From NCBI GenBank assembly GCA_020216745.1, contig JAIWNQ010000096.1, positions 1 to 10,000 on the forward strand: a DNA stretch of 10,000 nt, in the 5' to 3' direction. The translations under genes were made by a program, and so were the position numbers. Of the stretch, positions 6,303 to 10,000 are shown in pieces; the first letter of the stretch is position 1, and each line of letters starts with the position of its first letter. Below the pieces are notes generated by a model. It ran no database searches. It was not told the origin of the DNA and worked only from the letters and a program-made list of their open reading frames with translations. Source of the DNA: Candidatus Hydrogenedens sp. GTDB lineage: Bacteria > Hydrogenedentota > Hydrogenedentia > Hydrogenedentales > Hydrogenedentaceae.

Positions 6303-7778
6303 TTAAAATGGACTCTCCTCTTCCTCTGCATATTGTTTTGAGGATGAATCAGGAGCACTTGACTCATCTACATCACTTATCGGGGAAAACAACTGATACC
6401 TACGGTAAAATGCTAAATGAATAGACCCTATTGGTCCGTTTCGTTGTTTTGCAATATCCAGCTGAATGTTTACAGGGTCTTTAACCTTCTTTTTATCAGC
6501 CTCTTTTTCACCTTTTTTTTCCTGTTTTCCGTGATGTAAAAAGAGCACAACATCAGCATCCTGTTCGATAGCACCAGATTCCCGCAGATGGGAAAGCTTT
6601 GGTATCGCTGACTCTCTTTCAGCCTCACGACTTAATTGGCATAATGTAAGGATAGGTATACCTAACTCACGTGCCAAACCTTTAATTTGTCGTGAAATTT
6701 CTGCAATTTCTACCTGTCGATTTTCGCCACGGTTTGCCACACTCATTAATTGTAGATAATCAATAATAATAAGTTTAACTTCGGGATGTTGTAATAAATG
6801 ACGTCGCGCTTTTGAACGGAGTTCCATAATATTTATACTTGGTGTGTCATCTACATAAATATACGAATCTGCTAATTGCCCTCCAGCCTCAATAATATGG
6901 GCTAATGAATCCTTCGCCAGATTTGTTTTACGCAAAAACTGCCCATCTATTCTCCCAACCATGCAAATTAATCGTTGGATTAACTGCTCCTTCGCCATCT
7001 CCAAACTAAAGATTAACACGCCGTAGGGGTTGCCATCCTTATCCTGTTGGGATGCTACGTTTTTTGCGATATTTAATGCAAATGCTGTTTTTCCTACGGA
7101 AGGTCGAGCTGCAAGGACAATCATTTCCGAAGGTTGCAAACCACAGAGATAATAGTCAAGAATATCAAAACCTGTTGGTATACCTGTAATTACCTCTCCT
7201 TTTTTAATTCGGTCTTCAAGCCCTTTTACGATAGGTTGTACAATATCTTTAAACGAAAAGATGGGATTAATTTTCCGTTGTGCAGCAATAGTAAAGATTT
7301 CACTTTCTGCGTGGTCTACCAGTTCCTTAACGGGCGTCTGTGCTTCATACGCTCTGCCAATAATATAACTGCACCGTTCAATCAGGCGTCGTAACATTGC
7401 CATTTCGAGAACAATACTTGCATAGTAAGTAATATTTGCGGAGGTTGTTACAGAACTCATTAATTCGGTGATATACGAAGCACCACCTGCATCTGTTAAT
7501 TGTTTTTTAGACTCGAGATGACTAATTACAGCATGAACGTCGGGTTTCTTCTTCTCATGGATTTCTATCATAGCATCAAATATTATTTGATGCGGAGTAT
7601 AATAAAATAACCCTTCTGTGTTGAACCCGAAAACATCTAAGGCTTCTTTAAATGCTTCCGCATTTAAAAGTATTGCCCCCAATACATACCGTTCTGCTTC
7701 TATCGACTTTGGGGGCTCACGGTCAATCAGTCCCGGAAGTTTTTCAATGTTGCTTAATTTTTTCCGAGACGATGACAT
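6303..7778 (-). CDS. dnaB: Replicative DNA helicase DnaB
   Basis: Hexameric ring helicase that unwinds DNA at the replication fork. 491 residues, slightly longer than the usual 450-470. The N-terminal collar domain spans about 22-130, the linker about 140-190, and the RecA-like motor about 195-467. Motor motifs: Walker A ARPSVGKT at 224-231, catalytic E260 in FSLEM, Walker B LIIIDYLQL at 336-344, the SRQIKGLAREL stretch at 362-372, LCQLSREAE at 379-387, RESGAIEQDADV at 399-410 and the arginine-finger segment AKQRNGP at 443-449. A lysine/glutamate-rich insert at about 417-434, encoded partly by an A8 run at 6513-6520, lengthens the loop before the finger. The last residues are acidic and end in SPF, resembling an SSB tail. 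The start lies five bases after the rplI stop, with GAAGG at 7788-7792 inside rplI, suggesting coupled translation. No intein is present. Confidence 0.98.
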   Translation of the reverse strand: MSSSRKKLSNIEKLPGLIDREPPKSIEAERYVLGAILLNAEAFKEALDVFGFNTEGLFYYTPHQIIFDAMIEIHEKKKPDVHAVISHLESKKQLTDAGGASYITELMSSVTTSANITYYASIVLEMAMLRRLIERCSYIIGRAYEAQTPVKELVDHAESEIFTIAAQRKINPIFSFKDIVQPIVKGLEDRIKKGEVITGIPTGFDILDYYLCGLQPSEMIVLAARPSVGKTAFALNIAKNVASQQDKDGNPYGVLIFSLEMAKEQLIQRLICMVGRIDGQFLRKTNLAKDSLAHIIEAGGQLADSYIYVDDTPSINIMELRSKARRHLLQHPEVKLIIIDYLQLMSVANRGENRQVEIAEISRQIKGLARELGIPILTLCQLSREAERESAIPKLSHLRESGAIEQDADVVLFLHHGKQEKKGEKEADKKKVKDPVNIQLDIAKQRNGPIGSIHLAFYRRYQLFSPISDVDESSAPDSSSKQYAEEEESPF

Positions 7779-7783
7779 ATCAA

Positions 7784-8260
7784 TTAACCTTCATTATTCT
7801 CTGTCGAATTTTCATCCGTAAGCTGGCTTACCCAAACCTTCAATTCCGCAGTAACGCCACTTCCTAATTTTACTGGGACACAGAAGATACCTAATGTTTT
7901 TATGGGCTCTTCAAGAACAATCTGTTTGCGGTCAATGTCAAAATGCATTTTATGGAGTTCTTCTGCAATCATTGCGGACGTTACAGAGCCAAACAGTTTA
8001 TCCTCATCTCCAGCTCGCATTTTGAACTCGATTGTAATGGCATTTAACTGTTTAGCTACCGACTCCATCTGTGCTTTCCGTTTTGTTTCACGCCTCTGAA
8101 TAATTTCAAAATGATGCTTGATTTCAGCAGCAGATGCGGACTGCACAGATACAGCTAATTTGCGCGGAATAAGATAGTTGCGAGCAAAACCATCGGCAAC
8201 ATTTACAGTTTCTCCGACCTTTCCTAACTTCTCAATGTCGCGACATAGTATCACTTTCAT
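7784..8260 (-). CDS. rplI: 50S ribosomal protein L9
   Basis: Large-subunit protein that binds 23S rRNA domain V with its N-terminal domain and extends away from the ribosome through a long helix. 158 residues, near the usual 148-150 with a short polar tail. The N-terminal domain shows MKVIL, the glycine-rich GKVGETVNV and the diagnostic stretch DGFARNYLIPRKLA at 23-36. The connecting helix (about 42-75) is rich in Lys, Arg, Glu and Gln. The C-terminal domain carries DKLFGSVT at 87-94, the equivalent of the GKLFGSVT signature. GGGAG at 8268-8272, seven bases upstream, supports the start. It lies between the DUF2232 gene and dnaB, the conserved position for rplI in many bacteria. Confidence 0.98.
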   Translation of the reverse strand: MKVILCRDIEKLGKVGETVNVADGFARNYLIPRKLAVSVQSASAAEIKHHFEIIQRRETKRKAQMESVAKQLNAITIEFKMRAGDEDKLFGSVTSAMIAEELHKMHFDIDRKQIVLEEPIKTLGIFCVPVKLGSGVTAELKVWVSQLTDENSTENNEG

Positions 8261-8267
8261 AGTCTTT

Positions 8268-8272
8268 CTCCC
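8268..8272 (-). promoter_or_regulatory. Shine-Dalgarno for rplI
   Basis: GGGAG on the minus strand, seven bases before the rplI ATG at 8260, in the 55-base gap after the DUF2232 gene. It confirms the start. Confidence 0.7.
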
Positions 8273-8315
8273 GAATATTAGAGTTTATTAATTATTCTTA
8301 ATTATTTATTTATAT

Positions 8316-9311
8316 TCATGCTATTATTTTTGGATTCATCCGATTGTAAAGTTGTGACAACACATTTCGGAATTCCCACCATGTATCAAAAAAGCCTACA
8401 GTGGCAAGGAGTGGAAAACCCCAAATACCGAAAACAAAAACAACAATAATCAATGTAATCACAATATTCCATTGGAATAGCGAGGCGCAAAATACAAGAA
8501 TACTTAGCCCATTTAGCCAATAAACAAAGCTTAAACCTACTGCTAAATTGCGTACAATAATTCGTGGAATCTCACCTATTCCATAATGTTGGTCGTAGAT
8601 TATGACAATTGCAGATAAAATTGCCAGCCAAACCAGATAATCTGTCGGTCGAATCTGAGCAAAGGTACCTAAATTGGGATTTTCCCAACAGTTTAAGCCA
8701 TCTTCACATGGGAAGGTTCGTAACCGTGCTATTATAAGACCCAATATTATCAATGATAATAATAGGCTTTGTCCAAACATCAGTCCTAAATGGAAATCTT
8801 CCCAATGATAATCAAGATACTTTAACCCTTCGATAAAGGTCGTAGAGGAAGGTGGCATACTATCCGCTTGTTCTTTACTTAAATTGTTTATCTCGGCTAT
8901 TCTCGCATTGACCGAAATTGAAATGTCTTTTCTCAACTCTTGCCAAAATAGCATAGTTACACATGTAAAGAGGAGAAATATGACACCCGTGGTAAGAATC
9001 AGGCAATGAGCCCATGAATATCTTCTTAATGCAAGTCCTAAGGAGATACTCAGCATTGCACTTCCAATAAAGGTTGCTAAGCTAATCAGAATAATTTCAT
9101 ATTCCCATGTTAATTCTTCTATTTCTGCTCCTAAAACAATTCCAAATGCTAATGCAACACATAATAGGAACGTACGTTTACGAGAACCTCTTGCCACTGT
9201 TGGTCCAATAAGTGCAACTGAAATCAGAGGGACAAAGAAAAAAAGTCCTTCTCCAACCATATAGGCTGTAATCAAGACAAGAAACAATATTTTCGCCAAA
9301 AAACCTAACAT
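8316..9311 (-). CDS. DUF2232 family (YybS-like) integral membrane protein
   Basis: 331 residues with about eight hydrophobic segments, near 5-38 (one or two passes), 47-63, 71-95, 102-122, 176-196, 224-240, 251-278 and 282-306. A polar loop at about 124-172 is probably extracytoplasmic or cytoplasmic depending on topology, which I cannot settle. Assignment to DUF2232 rests on the multi-pass layout, the C-terminal RNLAVGLSFVYWLNGLSIL stretch at 254-272, the GFFDTWWEFR end motif at 306-315, and its place between rpsR and rplI-dnaB, where YybS-like genes are found in Firmicutes and deltaproteobacteria. The biochemical role of the family is not established. Its ribosome binding site is weak (AAAGAT), and it sits 45 bases after rpsR. 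It may be a permease-like or scaffold protein, but nothing in the sequence decides this. Confidence 0.8.
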   Translation of the reverse strand: MLGFLAKILFLVLITAYMVGEGLFFFVPLISVALIGPTVARGSRKRTFLLCVALAFGIVLGAEIEELTWEYEIILISLATFIGSAMLSISLGLALRRYSWAHCLILTTGVIFLLFTCVTMLFWQELRKDISISVNARIAEINNLSKEQADSMPPSSTTFIEGLKYLDYHWEDFHLGLMFGQSLLLSLIILGLIIARLRTFPCEDGLNCWENPNLGTFAQIRPTDYLVWLAILSAIVIIYDQHYGIGEIPRIIVRNLAVGLSFVYWLNGLSILVFCASLFQWNIVITLIIVVFVFGIWGFPLLATVGFFDTWWEFRNVLSQLYNRMNPKIIA

Positions 9312-9356
9312 AATAAGATATCTTTAATTTTAGGAATACAAACGTATCCTTTCCTT

Positions 9357-9638
9357 TTATTCTGCGACAAAAGGAAGCAGTGCAATCTGTCGTGCCAATT
9401 TGATAGCACGATTTAACATTCGTTGTTGCTTCGCTGTCGCACCTGTAATCCGTCGAGGTATAATTTTTCCACGTTCAGTTATGTAATGTCTTAAAAGATT
9501 GGTATCTTTGTAATCAATATATACTATCCGTTCTAATGATAAACGACTCACCTTTTTGCGGAATATTCTCTTCTTCTTACGTCTTTTTAGCCGTTTCATT
9601 CGAATCTTTGATTTTGCTTTTGCAGAGATGTGTGCCAT
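9357..9638 (-). CDS. rpsR: 30S ribosomal protein S18
   Basis: Small-subunit protein of the platform that pairs with S6. 93 residues, longer than the roughly 75 of E. coli S18 because of a Lys/Arg-rich N-terminus of about 28 residues. The core is clear: [19 protein letters not shown] (41-59), PRRITG, then [23 protein letters not shown]. Many S18 proteins have a CxFC-type cysteine cluster before IDYKD; here the matching region reads VSRLSLERI and the protein contains no cysteine, so it is the zinc-free form. AAAGAGGA ends seven bases before the ATG and supports the start. It follows ssb by 75 bases, the common order rpsF-ssb-rpsR. Confidence 0.97.
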   Translation of the reverse strand: MAHISAKAKSKIRMKRLKRRKKKRIFRKKVSRLSLERIVYIDYKDTNLLRHYITERGKIIPRRITGATAKQQRMLNRAIKLARQIALLPFVAE

Positions 9639-9645
9639 AAGACAA

Positions 9646-9652
9646 TCCTCTT
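9646..9652 (-). promoter_or_regulatory. Shine-Dalgarno for rpsR
   Basis: AAGAGGA on the minus strand, seven bases before the rpsR ATG at 9638, in the 75-base gap after ssb. It confirms the start that gives the basic N-terminal extension. Confidence 0.75.
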
Positions 9653-9713
9653 TATTATTTAAGTGTTTTTAGTTCAATTTAATTACAAATAGAAAATTTA
9701 GGTAAAAGAAAGG

Positions 9714-10000
9714 TTAAAACGGAACATCGTCTTCTGGAAAATGGTTGATGTTATTTTGAGGGGGAACTTTCCCCTGATTTGGGGAAGCATCTGGATACGA
9801 GCCTCTTTCCTCATCAGGTGGAAACTCCTCAACGTCGAAAGATTCACCTTCCGCGGGTACCCAATCGAGGGGACTAACTCGCCATGCAACGATTTCAAGA
9901 CGTGACCGACGTTGCCCTGTAGCACGGTCTTCCCACTCATCCAATCTCAACCGACCTTCAACCAAAACAGGCCTACCTTTCCGCAATTGTTGACTTGCGT
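9714..10000 (-). CDS. ssb: Single-stranded DNA-binding protein, 5' end outside window
   Basis: The last 94 codons of SSB, read without interruption from the window edge; the true start lies beyond base 10000, and the TTG at 9986 is internal. Visible are the second half of the OB fold (LRKGRPVLVEGRLRLDEW, then a turn and RSRLEIVAWRV), a short acidic, proline- and asparagine-containing linker, and the tip EDDVPF. That tip is the conserved SSB tail that recruits replication and repair partners. SSB coats single-stranded DNA at forks and normally acts as a tetramer. The linker is short, about 40 residues. The gene order predicts rpsF just upstream of the window. Confidence 0.96.
   Translation of the reverse strand, partial: ASQQLRKGRPVLVEGRLRLDEWEDRATGQRRSRLEIVAWRVSPLDWVPAEGESFDVEEFPPDEERGSYPDASPNQGKVPPQNNINHFPEDDVPF

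Noticed and set aside
7134..8099. Several plus-strand open frames opposite dnaB and rplI
   Set aside because: They are antisense shadows of two certain genes and their products resemble nothing recognisable.
9698..9940. Open frame of about 80 codons on the minus strand overlapping ssb
   Set aside because: It overlaps ssb in another frame, has no family-like motifs, and ssb is unmistakable there.
9714..9986. SSB start at the TTG codon at 9986
   Set aside because: The frame stays open to the window edge and the upstream codons continue the OB-fold sequence, so the TTG is an internal leucine.

Overview
The window is an AT-rich stretch of bacterial chromosome with nine genes and short intergenic gaps, none longer than about 130 bases. 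It holds no transposase, integrase, CRISPR array, rRNA or tRNA that I can recognise. It looks like core genome rather than an accessory island. The lineage cannot be fixed from the sequence. A single long RelA/SpoT enzyme with intact hydrolase and synthetase motifs, an HD-GYP protein, DapA, and a DUF2232 membrane protein inside an ssb-rpsR-rplI-dnaB cluster fit a free-living bacterium outside the beta/gamma-proteobacteria. The layout resembles the deltaproteobacterial rpsF-rpsR-DUF2232-rplI-dnaB order, with ssb placed before rpsR as in Firmicutes. A candidate phylum is possible but that is a guess.

Left part (1-3572), minus strand: the N-terminal 375 codons of a RelA/SpoT (p)ppGpp synthetase/hydrolase whose 3' end lies outside the window, then a tandem HD / HD-GYP phosphodiesterase, then a DUF72 (YecE-like) protein. 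Each is separated from the next by about 125 bases, with weak promoter-like elements in the gaps, so they are probably separate transcription units. Two of them concern nucleotide second messengers: (p)ppGpp and probably cyclic di-GMP.

Middle (3692-5302), plus strand: one polytopic glycosyltransferase of the GT39/PMT_2-like GT-C type. It is divergent from the DUF72 gene and convergent with dapA.

Right part (5396-10000), minus strand: a tightly packed cluster read as ssb (5' end outside the window) - rpsR - DUF2232 membrane protein - rplI - dnaB - dapA. It joins single-strand DNA binding, two ribosomal proteins, the replicative helicase and the first committed enzyme of lysine/diaminopimelate synthesis. 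Gaps run from 5 to 75 bases, and rpsR, rplI, dnaB and dapA have recognisable Shine-Dalgarno sequences, which supports one operon.

I found no convincing undescribed system. The points worth checking are residue-level: a Thr-to-Cys change at the catalytic Thr44 position of DapA, an SSB-like acidic Pro-Phe tail on DnaB, a tandem HD protein with metal ligands kept in both halves, and a cysteine-free S18.
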